NCBI GenBank assembly: GCA_039918235.1
Contig: JBDSHZ010000055.1
Location: 1-42,419, forward strand
DNA length: 42,419 nucleotides
Reading direction: 5' to 3'
Source of the DNA: Pseudopedobacter sp039918235
Lineage (GTDB): Bacteria > Bacteroidota > Bacteroidia > Sphingobacteriales > Sphingobacteriaceae
The notes beneath the pieces are model-generated. The model searched no databases. It was not told where the DNA came from and was given only the letters and a program-made list of their open reading frames with translations. A program made the position numbers and the translations under genes. Position 1 is the stretch's first letter, and each line of letters begins with the position of its first letter. Shown here piece by piece: positions 14,823 to 24,489 of the stretch.

Positions 14823-16472
14823 TTATAGTGATACTCCTCTTTTCCAAGGAATAAAATCATCTTGTCCGTGTTTTACCGCACTTACTTCTACTTCTCCACT
14901 TGCCACTTTGATCACATAATCTAAAATTCTTTCTCCGGCTTCATAAATGGTTTCTTCCCCATCAATGATACTTCCAGTGTTAATGTCCATGATATCACTC
15001 ATCCTTTTAAACAATATGGAATTGCTGGCAATTTTAACAACGGGTGCAATTGGGTTACCGGTTGGTGTTCCTAATCCAGTAGTAAATAAAACTACATTGG
15101 CTCCTGAACCAACTTCAGCTGTGGTGGATTCTACATCATTTCCCGGAGTGCAGAGCAAATTTAATCCCGGTTTTACCACCTTTTCAGGATAATCCAGAAT
15201 GGCGACGACTGGCGAAGTTCCGCCTTTTTTAGCTGCTCCAGCTGATTTTATGGCATCGGTAATTAAACCGTCTTTTATATTTCCTGGCGAAGGATTCATA
15301 TCAAATCCCGAACCTGCCTGTACAGCCTTTTCATTGTAAGTTTTCATCAGATAGGAAAAGCGGGTTGCTTCTTCTGCAGTAATGCAACGGTCGCTGATGT
15401 TCTGCTCTACGCCACAAAGTTCTGGGAACTCGGCTAAAATCACTTTTCCACCTAAAGCCACCAGCAAATCTGAAGTATAACCAATAGCTGGATTAGCAGA
15501 AATCCCTGAGAAACCATCTGAACCGCCACACTCTAAACCAATGGTGATTTTACTAATAGGTGCCGGTTTTCTTTCCTGTTTATTGGCTTCCATTAAACCT
15601 GCAAAGGTTTGTTTAATGGCTAATGCCAACAAATCTGCTTCGGTACCCACTTTTTGCTGGTCTAAAACATACATTGGCTTTTTAAAGTTCGGATCTCTTT
15701 TTTGAATCTCCGATTCTAGAATATGCACTTGCGCATTCTGACAACCCAAGCTTAAAACTGTTGCGCCTGCAACATTTGGATGTGTAATATAACCTGCTAA
15801 CAACCCACAAAGCGCTTCTGCATCCTGTCTAGTTCCGCCACAGCCTCCATCATGATTCAGGAATTTAATCCCATCTACATTTGGGAATAAACGTTTGCTT
15901 TTCTCCGGCTGATTTTCAATAAAAATCTCTGTATTCAATATCGCATCCACATCGGCACCAGCCTGGTAAAGATCTATTAATTTTAATGCCTGATTTTGGT
16001 ATGCCTTCTTTCTGCCATAACCTAAAGGAGTCACCAAAGCTTCCTGTAAAACTTCCAAGTTTCTGTTCTCACAAAAAACCATCGGAATGACCAACCAATA
16101 ATTGGCAGTTCCCACACTTCCATCCGGACGGTGAAAACCTTTAAAAGTGGTGTCTTTCCATTTGCTTACATCTGGGATATCCCAAGAAATATTTCTTTCT
16201 CCAACTTCAAATGAATTGGCGGCATGTTTAATGTTGGCCGTGGTAACTACATTTCCACTTTTTAAATCTATTTGAGCTTTACCCACCAAAACACCATACA
16301 TCATAAGTTCTTCCCCCTGCTTTAAATCAGTAGTCAGAAATTTATGTTTAGCTTTTACATCATCAATTAAAGTGACTTTTTCATCGTTATAGATAATGAT
16401 TTCTCCTTTATAGAGATCTGTTAAAGCAACCAAAAGGTTGTCTTTGGGATGTACTTTTAATACTCTTTGCAT
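14823..16472 (-). CDS. uxaA: Altronate dehydratase
   Basis: Converts D-altronate to KDG. A 549-residue protein with an N-terminal SAF domain (about 1-95: VHPKDNLLVALTDLYKGE) and the large C-terminal GD_AH domain. Conserved parts are HDGGCGGTRQDAEALCGLL, LSLGCQNAQ, GLECGGSDGFSGISANPAIG and GSGANVVLFTTGLGTPTGNPIAPVVKI. Cytoplasmic, iron-dependent in characterised members. Sits between uxaB (3-base gap) and uxaC (18-base gap), consistent with joint translation. Confidence 0.96.
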   Translation of the reverse strand: MQRVLKVHPKDNLLVALTDLYKGEIIIYNDEKVTLIDDVKAKHKFLTTDLKQGEELMMYGVLVGKAQIDLKSGNVVTTANIKHAANSFEVGERNISWDIPDVSKWKDTTFKGFHRPDGSVGTANYWLVIPMVFCENRNLEVLQEALVTPLGYGRKKAYQNQALKLIDLYQAGADVDAILNTEIFIENQPEKSKRLFPNVDGIKFLNHDGGCGGTRQDAEALCGLLAGYITHPNVAGATVLSLGCQNAQVHILESEIQKRDPNFKKPMYVLDQQKVGTEADLLALAIKQTFAGLMEANKQERKPAPISKITIGLECGGSDGFSGISANPAIGYTSDLLVALGGKVILAEFPELCGVEQNISDRCITAEEATRFSYLMKTYNEKAVQAGSGFDMNPSPGNIKDGLITDAIKSAGAAKKGGTSPVVAILDYPEKVVKPGLNLLCTPGNDVESTTAEVGSGANVVLFTTGLGTPTGNPIAPVVKIASNSILFKRMSDIMDINTGSIIDGEETIYEAGERILDYVIKVASGEVEVSAVKHGQDDFIPWKRGVSL

Positions 16473-16475
16473 TGC

Positions 16476-17990
16476 CTATGCTTCTATTTTATTTATTTCT
16501 TTTGTAATGATTTCTTTGATCATTTTTTGATCGTCCATCGCAGTTAAATAATTTTTTACCGCTTTACTAAAACCTGGAATAGCAGACAGCTCGATACCCC
16601 AAAGAACGGTATCTCCTAAAATTGCTTCTACAATATCATTGGGGTGCTTATTCCATAAACTGGCTAAATGGTCAGCTTTGGTATCATTGATTAAATATTT
16701 TTCTACACCGTTTTCACCATAATATTTATCGCCATTTTTACTGGCAGGTTTCATAAATCTAATGTAGGCTGCAAAGCCCATCGCCATAAATTCTGGTACG
16801 GAATGGAACAACTCAACATAATGAAGCAATACGGGCACTACTCTCATTTTAAGTTTTGAACTGTAGTTTGCAGTAATGCTTAACCACTGATGTTTGATGT
16901 GCGGATTTCTAAAACGGTCTAAAACTTTAAAAGCAAATTCATCTGTTTGCTCTTTGGTAACATCATAAGGGATAGCAGGTGCTATTTCCGTTCTCATTAA
17001 ATTGGAAACAAAGCCCTCAATTGCCGGATCATCCATCCCAGATTTAACAGTGTCACAACCTGCAAGAAATGCCAAGCCACAGCTTAAAGTATGAGTTCCG
17101 TTCAGTAAACGTAGTTTTAATTCTCTGTGCAGATCAATATCCGGAGTAATCACTATTCCGCTATCTGCAGCAGCAAAGGCTAACTTTGCTTTAGTTTTTT
17201 CGTCTCCAGAAATAGCCCAAAGTCGGTAAACTTCAGACATGATCAACAATTCATCCTTGTAACCTAACTCTTCTTCAAGCTTACTTAATTCTTCATTGGC
17301 TGGTTTACCCGGAACAATGCAATCAACCAAAGAATTGCAAATTTCATTATGATCCTTCATCCAGGTGATGAAGGTGCTTGAAAGATTATTTTTCTTGGCA
17401 AGTTTAAGCAGGATGTCTGCCAGCTTTGTTCCGTTATCTACAATTAATTCTGTAGGTACAATTACCAAACCTTTATCTGCTGCGCCATTAAATACTTTAA
17501 AACGATGGAATAAAACAGCTAATAACTTTCCAGGGAAAGAAACCGGTGGATTGGCATGCACATTATCTTCTACCAGTTGAATCCCTACTTCTGTGGTATT
17601 GCTGATGATGACTTCCAGATCTTTACTGGATGCGATATTCAGGATTTGGTCCCATTGTTTACTAGCAACCAGTACACGACTAATTGCCGATGAGATTATA
17701 TTTTCTTCTATCGTTTTTCCATTTTCTACCCCTTTAATTGCTAAGGTATATAATGAATCCTGCTCATCAAATTCTTTGGTACTGCCGTGGTCAGTAGATT
17801 TTACGACTACAATTCTACCGTTAAAAATTCCCTGACGGTTAGCTTTATCTATAAAAAAATCTGGCAAGCCTCTTAATAACACTCCAGTTCCAAATTGAAG
17901 CACCTTTTCTGGCAGTTCAAAAATTTCATTATTGGGCAGTGTTACCCTATTTCTGTTTAAAGAAGAAAGGCTTGTTTTATTTAAAATCAT
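16476..17990 (-). CDS. uxaB: Tagaturonate reductase (altronate oxidoreductase)
   Basis: NADH-dependent reduction of tagaturonate to altronate. A 504-residue member of the mannitol dehydrogenase family. The Rossmann part has the VLQFGTGVLLRGLPDFFIDKANRQGIFNGRIVVVKST motif (about 30-67) and ISNTTEVGIQL; the C-terminal domain has LRLLNGTHTLSCGLAFLAGCDTV with the conserved Asn/His segment. It resembles UxaB more than fructuronate reductase UxuB. Only 4 bases separate it from the GH105 gene upstream. Confidence 0.94.
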   Translation of the reverse strand: MILNKTSLSSLNRNRVTLPNNEIFELPEKVLQFGTGVLLRGLPDFFIDKANRQGIFNGRIVVVKSTDHGSTKEFDEQDSLYTLAIKGVENGKTIEENIISSAISRVLVASKQWDQILNIASSKDLEVIISNTTEVGIQLVEDNVHANPPVSFPGKLLAVLFHRFKVFNGAADKGLVIVPTELIVDNGTKLADILLKLAKKNNLSSTFITWMKDHNEICNSLVDCIVPGKPANEELSKLEEELGYKDELLIMSEVYRLWAISGDEKTKAKLAFAAADSGIVITPDIDLHRELKLRLLNGTHTLSCGLAFLAGCDTVKSGMDDPAIEGFVSNLMRTEIAPAIPYDVTKEQTDEFAFKVLDRFRNPHIKHQWLSITANYSSKLKMRVVPVLLHYVELFHSVPEFMAMGFAAYIRFMKPASKNGDKYYGENGVEKYLINDTKADHLASLWNKHPNDIVEAILGDTVLWGIELSAIPGFSKAVKNYLTAMDDQKMIKEIITKEINKIEA

Positions 17991-17994
17991 GATT

Positions 17995-19938
17995 TTATTT
18001 TTTTGGGGCTTGTTTTAAAAGCCAATACATTAATTCTTTTGCTGCGTCAATATTTTGAAAATTGTTTGGCAGTTTTCTTCCATCCGTATATTCATTATAC
18101 AACCAAGGATCTCCAACTGCAAAAACAGTCCCTTTACCTATTTTTGAGATGGCCATTACCACATCTCCATTATGTTCTACTACTGATTTAGCCGGAGCTT
18201 TTAAAGCTAATGTGCTGATCTCTTTGAGATAAGTAGTGGGCCCTGATGGAAAAACTTCATTTCCTTCCGGGATTTTAATCATCCCCATATCAAACTGAGA
18301 TCCTGTTACCGGATTTTTTAATTCATATTTATATTGCATCCCAAATTCTCTTACTAAATCATTGAAGTGAGGCAATTCTGCATTGCTGGAATCATTTGCC
18401 ATCAATAACAATACACCACCTTGTTTTACCCATTCCACAATATTTTGAATGTATGGCGCCATCATGTAATGAGGAAAAGGTGTTTCTTTTTTAGTATCCG
18501 GATCAACAATGATATAAACTGATGCATTGGCTAAATTACTTGCTGTTGGCCCTTCCTTTAAGGTTTCTGTTTTAGCACCGTAATTTCTAATCTGCTCGCC
18601 TAAAATCCCAAAGCCATTGTTATCCCATTCGTTCCATACATAATGGAAACTTTCTGTGTTGCCAAGAATATCTTTTCTAGTTTCATTATTAAAATAATTA
18701 TCTAACAAAACTGTTTTTCCTGCTCCAGCTTGAGATATTTCCCTCAGTTCCATTTCATTACTTGCTAAAATAAAAGCACCTACCCCTTTAGCATCATCCT
18801 GAACTACTTTTTCACTTAAGTAATATTCATAGCTTCCATCACGATAAGGTTTACCACCCAAACCAGCAACACTTACCGTTCCGTTTAAGTGCAGTAATCC
18901 CTGATCATCTGTTACCAAAAATTCCTTTTTAATTCCTTCGTAACCTTTGCTGGCAACGGTTTCAAATTTTGCCGGCAAATAGCCCATTCTTACTCCTTTT
19001 GCCAGTGCATATACAAACATATTTGCTGCTGAGGATTCCAAATAATTTCCTTTGCCGGTTGGCTTATCCAAAACTTGGTACCATAAACCAGATTTTTTAT
19101 CTTGGTATTTCTCTACTGCATCCGCATAGCGATTTAGTATGGCAATCAATTCCTTCCGTTTTTGGTTATTGGCTGGGAAGTTATCTAAAACATCTACAAT
19201 TGCCATCCCGTACCATCCCATAGCCCTTCCCCAAAAATTAGGAGAATTTCCAGTGGTTTTATCGGCCCAAGCCTGTTCTTTTGATTCGTCCCAGCCGTGG
19301 TAAAGCAAACCTGTTTTTGCATCCCGGGCATGATTTTCCATATAAATAAACTGGTTGGCGATATCATCAAAAGCTTTATCCTGATGAAAATTAGCAGCAT
19401 ATTGAGCATAAAAAGGTTCTCCCATGTACAATCCGTCTAACCACATTTGGTATGGATAAATTTTCTTATGCCAGAAACCTCCTTCCTTGGTTCTTGGTTG
19501 CACTTCCAACTGTTTTCTTAATAAAGAAGCCGCTTTAAAATATTTTTCTTTGCCTGTTACTTCATAAAGTAATAGAATAGACCTACCGTTTTTTACATTG
19601 TCAATGTTGTAATCAGTAATTTTGTAACGATCTATATCTCCATTTTCTTTTACAAAAACATCCATACACTTCTGGATGTATGCAAAATACTTTCCCTCAC
19701 CAGTACGTTTCCAAACATTTGCAATTCCTTCTAAAATCACTCCATGGTCATAAGACCATTTCACCGGTATTCCGGGTCCATTAGACATAGAATCTGGCCA
19801 TCTGGTCATTACTGATCTGATCATTTCTTCTGATAAACTCTTTTTCTGCTTTACAATTACTGATTTTTGTGTTGAACAAGAGCTTGCTATTAATAAAGCA
19901 ACAATGAAAAGAAAGCTATATTTTGAAAATTGTTTCAT
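17995..19938 (-). CDS. GH105 unsaturated galacturonyl/rhamnogalacturonyl hydrolase with C-terminal DUF4350-like domain
   Basis: Removes the terminal 4,5-unsaturated uronate that lyases leave on oligomers, releasing it for conversion to 4-deoxy-5-keto-uronate. Residues 1-21 are a lipoprotein signal with lipobox IASSC. The (alpha/alpha)6 barrel spans about 35-385 with WSYDHGVILEGI, PYQMWLDGLYMGEPFYA (catalytic Asp) and LLYHGWDESKEQAWAD (His). A second domain, about 395-647, with ASVYIIVDPDTKKETP, VEWVKQGGVLLLMAND and GKGTVFAVGDPWLYNEY, resembles DUF4350/GATase-like folds. At 647 residues it is far longer than plain GH105 enzymes (about 370). Follows GH28 by one base. Confidence 0.92.
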   Translation of the reverse strand: MKQFSKYSFLFIVALLIASSCSTQKSVIVKQKKSLSEEMIRSVMTRWPDSMSNGPGIPVKWSYDHGVILEGIANVWKRTGEGKYFAYIQKCMDVFVKENGDIDRYKITDYNIDNVKNGRSILLLYEVTGKEKYFKAASLLRKQLEVQPRTKEGGFWHKKIYPYQMWLDGLYMGEPFYAQYAANFHQDKAFDDIANQFIYMENHARDAKTGLLYHGWDESKEQAWADKTTGNSPNFWGRAMGWYGMAIVDVLDNFPANNQKRKELIAILNRYADAVEKYQDKKSGLWYQVLDKPTGKGNYLESSAANMFVYALAKGVRMGYLPAKFETVASKGYEGIKKEFLVTDDQGLLHLNGTVSVAGLGGKPYRDGSYEYYLSEKVVQDDAKGVGAFILASNEMELREISQAGAGKTVLLDNYFNNETRKDILGNTESFHYVWNEWDNNGFGILGEQIRNYGAKTETLKEGPTASNLANASVYIIVDPDTKKETPFPHYMMAPYIQNIVEWVKQGGVLLLMANDSSNAELPHFNDLVREFGMQYKYELKNPVTGSQFDMGMIKIPEGNEVFPSGPTTYLKEISTLALKAPAKSVVEHNGDVVMAISKIGKGTVFAVGDPWLYNEYTDGRKLPNNFQNIDAAKELMYWLLKQAPKK

Positions 19939-19939
19939 A

Positions 19940-21649
19940 CTATTTTATGGTTAATGATGATGAGGTAGCATTTGAAGAATAGGTGATTTTTTCTTTTAAG
20001 TCTGTTATTTTTGAATCAGAGATATTGATTGCAGTGGTTTTTTCTCCTGCTATATTAAAGAAAGTTTTCACATCGCCCAAAGGTTTAAAGGTGCTGAAAT
20101 TGATTTGCTTGCTATTACCAATCTTAACCAATGGAGCAGTGTTTTTAGACAAAAGCACTAAGTTTTTAATATTAACATTGCTTGCTTCTGTAATCTCTAC
20201 TCCCTTATCTGATTGGATGGTTATATTTTCAAAATTGATATTTTGAATGTTCATTTCTGGCAACCCTCTGATAAATATCGCTCTATCAGCACCATTACAA
20301 ACCACATTTCTGATATAGAAATCTTTAAACTGTGGTGTTGCTTCCGTTACCGGAAGCAATTCTACTTTTGGTGCATCCCTTTGCTCTCCCGCTAAAGGAA
20401 CAGGATCTTTTGCCATATAATACATATCAAAAAGAATGGCATCGCCGGCAATATCTTTCATATTAATATCAGAGATATAAATTTTCTCAACCACCCCGCC
20501 TCGTCCACGGGTTGTTTTAAACCTTAGTCCAATATCAGTACCGATAAAAGAGTTGTTGTAAACAAATAGATTTTTTGCGCCACCAGACATTTCACTTCCA
20601 ATTACAAAACCTCCGTGTGCGTGGTAAACCACATTATTTCTTGCAATCACATTTTCTGTAGGGATTCCTCTTTTTCTTCCGTCTTCATCTCTTCCAGATT
20701 TAATACAGATCCCATCATCTCCAACATCAAAGGTTGAACCTTCTATCATTACATTTTTACAGGATTCAATATCAACACCATCTCCATTTTGAGCATACCA
20801 AGGGTTTTTAACATTTAAGTTCCTTAGGGTCAAATCTTCACAAATGAGTGGATGCAAACACCAGGCCGGTGAATTTTGAAAAGTTACCCCTTCTAATAAT
20901 ATAGTTTTACAATTTGTTAAAACTAGCATGTTAGGACGATAGAAATCTTTCATATCCTCATAATCTGATAGCTTTTTACCGGGAGCTAATACAGTAGAGT
21001 TGGGTGTCTGTTCGCCTTTTAAATAGCTTTCAGAAGGATACCACATTTTTTTATCTTCCCTTAACAAGCCTCCTGATTGGACCACTTTTTTCCATTGTGA
21101 TTCTGTCAACTTATCACTTTTTACTGCTCGCCATACATCTCCATTACCATCAATAATTCCTGCTCCAGTAATGGCAATGTTATTTAAATTAGTTCCTGAA
21201 ATTGGAGATTGATTTCTAACTGCTTTCTTTCCTTCATAATTACCTTCAACCAGTTTATATTGAGATTTATCTGGTGTAAACAACAAAATGGCATCTCTTT
21301 TTATATGCAGGTTTACATTGCTTTTCATCTCTACCGGACCAGTTAACCATAATCCCCCAGGGACCAAAACAACACCACCGCCTTTTTTGCTACACTCATT
21401 AATGGCGTCATTGATACTTCTAGTATTCAACGTTAAGCCATCTGCAATAGCTCCAAATTTTTCAATATTAAAAGTATCCTTTTTAAAAACTGGTGTTTTG
21501 ATGATGGGCATTTTTACCTTGAAATAGTTGATAAAAGCAAGAGAATCTGTTATACCAGATTGATCTGTTTGGAGAGACTTAGCCTCACAATTAAATAATG
21601 CTGCCTGTAAAATGATAACAGCAAATAATGCTGATTTTAGATTTGTCAT
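19940..21649 (-). CDS. GH28 polygalacturonase
   Basis: Hydrolyses alpha-1,4-linked galacturonate, probably exo-acting or on oligomers. Residues 1-23 form a signal peptide. The parallel beta-helix begins with FNIEKFGAIADGLTLNTRSINDAI (about 62-85). Active-site blocks are WYAQNGDGVDIES, DVGDDGICIKSG (Asp pair), YHAHGGFVIGSEMSGG and LRFKTTRGRGG. These are the bacterial forms of NTD, DD, GHG and RIK; here the Gly before the His is Ala. A 569-residue protein, somewhat long, with a C-terminal extension (about 490-569). Lies in the kduD-kduI-GH28-GH105-uxaBAC run, 76 bases after kduI. Confidence 0.93.
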   Translation of the reverse strand: MTNLKSALFAVIILQAALFNCEAKSLQTDQSGITDSLAFINYFKVKMPIIKTPVFKKDTFNIEKFGAIADGLTLNTRSINDAINECSKKGGGVVLVPGGLWLTGPVEMKSNVNLHIKRDAILLFTPDKSQYKLVEGNYEGKKAVRNQSPISGTNLNNIAITGAGIIDGNGDVWRAVKSDKLTESQWKKVVQSGGLLREDKKMWYPSESYLKGEQTPNSTVLAPGKKLSDYEDMKDFYRPNMLVLTNCKTILLEGVTFQNSPAWCLHPLICEDLTLRNLNVKNPWYAQNGDGVDIESCKNVMIEGSTFDVGDDGICIKSGRDEDGRKRGIPTENVIARNNVVYHAHGGFVIGSEMSGGAKNLFVYNNSFIGTDIGLRFKTTRGRGGVVEKIYISDINMKDIAGDAILFDMYYMAKDPVPLAGEQRDAPKVELLPVTEATPQFKDFYIRNVVCNGADRAIFIRGLPEMNIQNINFENITIQSDKGVEITEASNVNIKNLVLLSKNTAPLVKIGNSKQINFSTFKPLGDVKTFFNIAGEKTTAINISDSKITDLKEKITYSSNATSSSLTIK

Positions 21650-21725
21650 TCGATTTTCCCCGTATAAATTAATAGTTAAAAAACAACTATGTCTTCGTTT
21701 AAAATACTTATATTAATGATTTAAC

Positions 21726-22556
21726 TTATTTTAAATCAGCAATAGCTACTGGATCCATATCTCCATAATCCTGATTTTCACCTCCCATTCCCCATATAAA
21801 AGAATAATTGCTTGTTCCACATCCTGAATGAATAGACCAAGGTGGACTGATTACTGCCTCATGATTATGAATAGTGAGGTGTCTGGTTTCTTGTGGTTCT
21901 CCCATAAAATGGAAAATAGTCTGGTCCGCTGCTAAATCAAAATAGAAATAGGCTTCCATTCTTCTGTCATGAACATGAGCAGGCATGGTATTCCAAACAC
22001 TTCCAGTATTTAAGATAGTTAATCCCATCACTAACTGACAGCTTTGAATTCCATCGGCATAAATATATTTATAGATGGTTCTATGATTTGATGTTTCTGC
22101 TGAGCCTAAAGTGACTGGTGTAGCGTCTCCTGCTTTCATCAAAGTGGTTGGGTATTCTTTGTGTGCAGGTGTAGATAAGATATAGAAAACAGCCGTTTCG
22201 CTTGCTGAATCTGAAGAAAATGAAATGCTTTTGCTTCCTCTACCAATGTAAAGACAATCTTTTTTGTTTACATCGAAGCTTTTTCCATCAACTACAATTT
22301 TTCCTGCGCCACCTACATTTATCACGCCCATCTCTCTTCTTTCCATAAAGAATTCAGCTCTTAACATCGGGAAATTTTCTAATGTTAAGCTTTTGCCTGT
22401 TGGCACTGCACCACTAACAATCACACGGTCATAGTGGCTATAAGTAAATGTAATTTCTCCGCTCTTCATCAATTCATCCACCAAAAACTGTTCACGCAAT
22501 TCTGATGTATTCATTCCTTTTACTTCTTTCTGGCTATTGTGATATCTTTGTTTCAT
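21726..22556 (-). CDS. kduI: 5-keto-4-deoxyuronate isomerase
   Basis: Converts 4-deoxy-L-threo-5-hexosulose uronate to 3-deoxy-D-glycero-2,5-hexodiulosonate. The start at 22556 (MKQRYHNSQKEV) gives 276 residues, matching E. coli KduI (278); an upstream in-frame ATG at 22598 would overlap kduD and adds 14 non-family residues. Cupin fold with FFMERREMGVINVGGAG, NTMPAHVHDRRMEAYFYF (zinc ligands His, His, Glu), GEPQETRHL and PWSIHSGCGTSNYSFIWGMGGEN. Cytoplasmic. Follows kduD by 26 bases. Confidence 0.96.
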   Translation of the reverse strand: MKQRYHNSQKEVKGMNTSELREQFLVDELMKSGEITFTYSHYDRVIVSGAVPTGKSLTLENFPMLRAEFFMERREMGVINVGGAGKIVVDGKSFDVNKKDCLYIGRGSKSISFSSDSASETAVFYILSTPAHKEYPTTLMKAGDATPVTLGSAETSNHRTIYKYIYADGIQSCQLVMGLTILNTGSVWNTMPAHVHDRRMEAYFYFDLAADQTIFHFMGEPQETRHLTIHNHEAVISPPWSIHSGCGTSNYSFIWGMGGENQDYGDMDPVAIADLK

Positions 22557-22582
22557 GTCTTTTTTCTTATGGTAATTGATCT

Positions 22583-23344
22583 TTATCTTCCCATCCAACC
22601 ACCGTCAACGGTGATGATGGTTCCGTGTATATAATCTGCTGCTTTTGAAGCGAGAAAAACGGTTACGCCACCAAAATCTTCTGGTGTGCCCCACCTTCCC
22701 GCAGGTATTCTTGATAGTATAGATTTACTTCTGTCCTCATCATTTCTTAAAGCTTCAGTATTATCTGTAGCGATATAGCCCGGAGCAACTGCATTTACAT
22801 TTACCCCTTTACTTGCCCATTCATTGGCAAAAGCTTTTACTAAACTGCCTATAGCGCCTTTACTTGCTGCATATCCGGGAACGGTAATTCCGCCTTGGAA
22901 AGTCAATAATGAAGCGGTGAAAATAACTTTGCCCGATCCTTGTTCAATCATCCTTGCACCAATTTCTCTGGTGAGTATAAAAGGAGCATCCAGATTAACA
23001 GCCAATACGCTATCCCAATATTCATTGGAGTGTTCGGCAGCGGGAGCTCTCATGATGGTTCCTGCGTTATTCACCAAAATATCTATGTTAGGATTTTCTT
23101 CCATCACTTTTTTGATGAAAGCTTCTAAAGAAGTTCTGTTTCCAAAATCGCATTGGTAGGCCTTAAAAGTTCTTCCCAATTCCTGAACCGCCAGCTCGGT
23201 TTCCCCTCCGCTTAAAGGCATATTGGCAGATACGCCAATGATATCAGCTCCGGCAGAAGCTAAAGCCAATGCCATACCTTTTCCAATTCCTTTGTTACAA
23301 CCAGTAACTAAGGCAACCTTACCACTTAAATCAAATAAATTCAT
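22583..23344 (-). CDS. kduD: 2-keto-3-deoxygluconate dehydrogenase, SDR family
   Basis: Reduces 3-deoxy-D-glycero-2,5-hexodiulosonate to KDG with NAD(P)H. Classical short-chain dehydrogenase of 253 residues: cofactor motif TGCNKGIG (14-21), NNAG (92-95), catalytic Ser145, Tyr158 and Lys162 (YAASK), and a C-terminal GTIITVDGGWMGR typical of KduD. First gene of the long catabolic operon running to uxaC. A near-perfect palindromic operator lies about 120 bases upstream of the ATG. Confidence 0.95.
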   Translation of the reverse strand: MNLFDLSGKVALVTGCNKGIGKGMALALASAGADIIGVSANMPLSGGETELAVQELGRTFKAYQCDFGNRTSLEAFIKKVMEENPNIDILVNNAGTIMRAPAAEHSNEYWDSVLAVNLDAPFILTREIGARMIEQGSGKVIFTASLLTFQGGITVPGYAASKGAIGSLVKAFANEWASKGVNVNAVAPGYIATDNTEALRNDEDRSKSILSRIPAGRWGTPEDFGGVTVFLASKAADYIHGTIITVDGGWMGR

Positions 23345-23463
23345 GTAAATCTTCTAAATTATTGTCGGTTTATACTAAATGGTCTTAGTAATTATAGAAA
23401 CTGTGTTTCTCTAACAATTTTAAGGATTTTTAGCTTATTAATGAATGATTAAAGCCTTTTTAT

Positions 23464-23495
23464 TTATGCAATCGTTACCGGTAATGATTGCATAA
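23464..23495. promoter_or_regulatory. Palindromic operator upstream of kduD
   Basis: Left half ATGCAATCGTTACC (23466-23479) and right half GGTAATGATTGCAT (23480-23493) are reverse complements except at one position; the symmetry extends two further bases each side. The centre is ACC|GGT, with a central CG step as in many LacI-family operators. The core recurs near eda/kdgK and the GH43 gene. The gene on the far side (esterase, ending at 23527) points towards it, so the site serves kduD. Confidence 0.8.
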
Positions 23496-23526
23496 CAGAC
23501 TTTTGAAGAGTGAAAAATAATTTCGC

Positions 23527-24477
23527 TTATCTATCCTTAAAAATGTTATCTAGAAATTTAAGGATATAATCCATTGTAGGATTAAACCATGGATGGAAAA
23601 GCCAAAATGGGTGTGGCGTATCTGGAAACTCATGGACTTCTGAATAAATATTGAATTCGTTCAGCTTTTTAATCATATCGTCTCTGCCAGCATGAAAACG
23701 TGGACTTGAGCTATTGATAAATAATATCGGAGGCGATTGGCTGGTCACATGAAAAAAAGCTGATGCCTCGTCCCATATTTCTGGATTTTCAGTATAAGTA
23801 CCGCCAAGCCATTCTGCAGCCACAGTACCTTCAGAAGATTCTGGATGATGAAAAGCCAACACGCCATCTATATCAATAATGGCCTGAATATCATCAGATA
23901 AATAAATATTTTTACCACTTAAATATTTACGATCTCCAGCTGTATTACCCACTAAAGCAGCCAGTTGACCGCCAGCAGAAACTCCCAATACCGCAATATG
24001 GTAAGGATCAATTGGATATTCTTTGGTACTTGCCCTTACCCAACGGATGGCTTCTTTTACATCCTGAACTGCTGCAGGATATTTTGCTTCTAATGACAAT
24101 CTATATTCTACCGAAACTGCCACATAACCGTTTGCTGCCAAAACCCTCGCTTGCGCCTGACACATAGATTTGTCTCCTGACTTCCATCCTCCTCCAAATA
24201 ATAAAACAACTACAGGATATTTTTCTTTTTTTGTTTTAGGGTAAACAATATCCAATAACAATTTTCGGCTTCCAATTTCTCTATAAACAATATCATGCTG
24301 TTCCAATGTTCCTTTTGCTAATGTAGGGTTAGCAATCTCAATTTTAGGATACTGTTTTCTTGCTTTTATAAATGCACTATAAGTGGTAAAACTGGTGTCT
24401 CTAGGAATTTGAACTTGTGCAAAGCCAAGCCTCACTGTACATATCAATAAAAAAACTAAAATATAACGCATCTTCAT
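23527..24477 (-). CDS. Secreted alpha/beta-hydrolase, probable carbohydrate esterase
   Basis: A 316-residue hydrolase of the BD-FAE/acetyl-esterase type, exported by a signal peptide (residues 1-20, cleavage after GFA). It shows the HGG-like oxyanion segment LLFGGGWKSGD (about 93-102), the nucleophile elbow LGVSAGG (Ser167) and a late catalytic His in FPDTPHPFW. Within a pectin locus it most likely removes acetyl (or feruloyl) groups, but the exact ester cannot be read from the sequence. Twelve bases downstream of the CE12 gene, last of the GH43-PL9-CE8-CE8-CE12 run. Confidence 0.85.
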   Translation of the reverse strand: MKMRYILVFLLICTVRLGFAQVQIPRDTSFTTYSAFIKARKQYPKIEIANPTLAKGTLEQHDIVYREIGSRKLLLDIVYPKTKKEKYPVVVLLFGGGWKSGDKSMCQAQARVLAANGYVAVSVEYRLSLEAKYPAAVQDVKEAIRWVRASTKEYPIDPYHIAVLGVSAGGQLAALVGNTAGDRKYLSGKNIYLSDDIQAIIDIDGVLAFHHPESSEGTVAAEWLGGTYTENPEIWDEASAFFHVTSQSPPILFINSSSPRFHAGRDDMIKKLNEFNIYSEVHEFPDTPHPFWLFHPWFNPTMDYILKFLDNIFKDR

Positions 24478-24489
24478 TTTTATTCTGAT

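Noticed and set aside
20600..20640. GH28 with altered GHG motif (HAHGG) as an inactive enzyme
   Set aside because: The catalytic Asp blocks, the His and the R-x-K block are all present; a Gly to Ala change next to the His does not by itself show loss of function.
22557..22598. Longer kduI start at 22598
   Set aside because: It overlaps kduD and adds residues absent from KduI proteins; the start at 22556 matches the family length.
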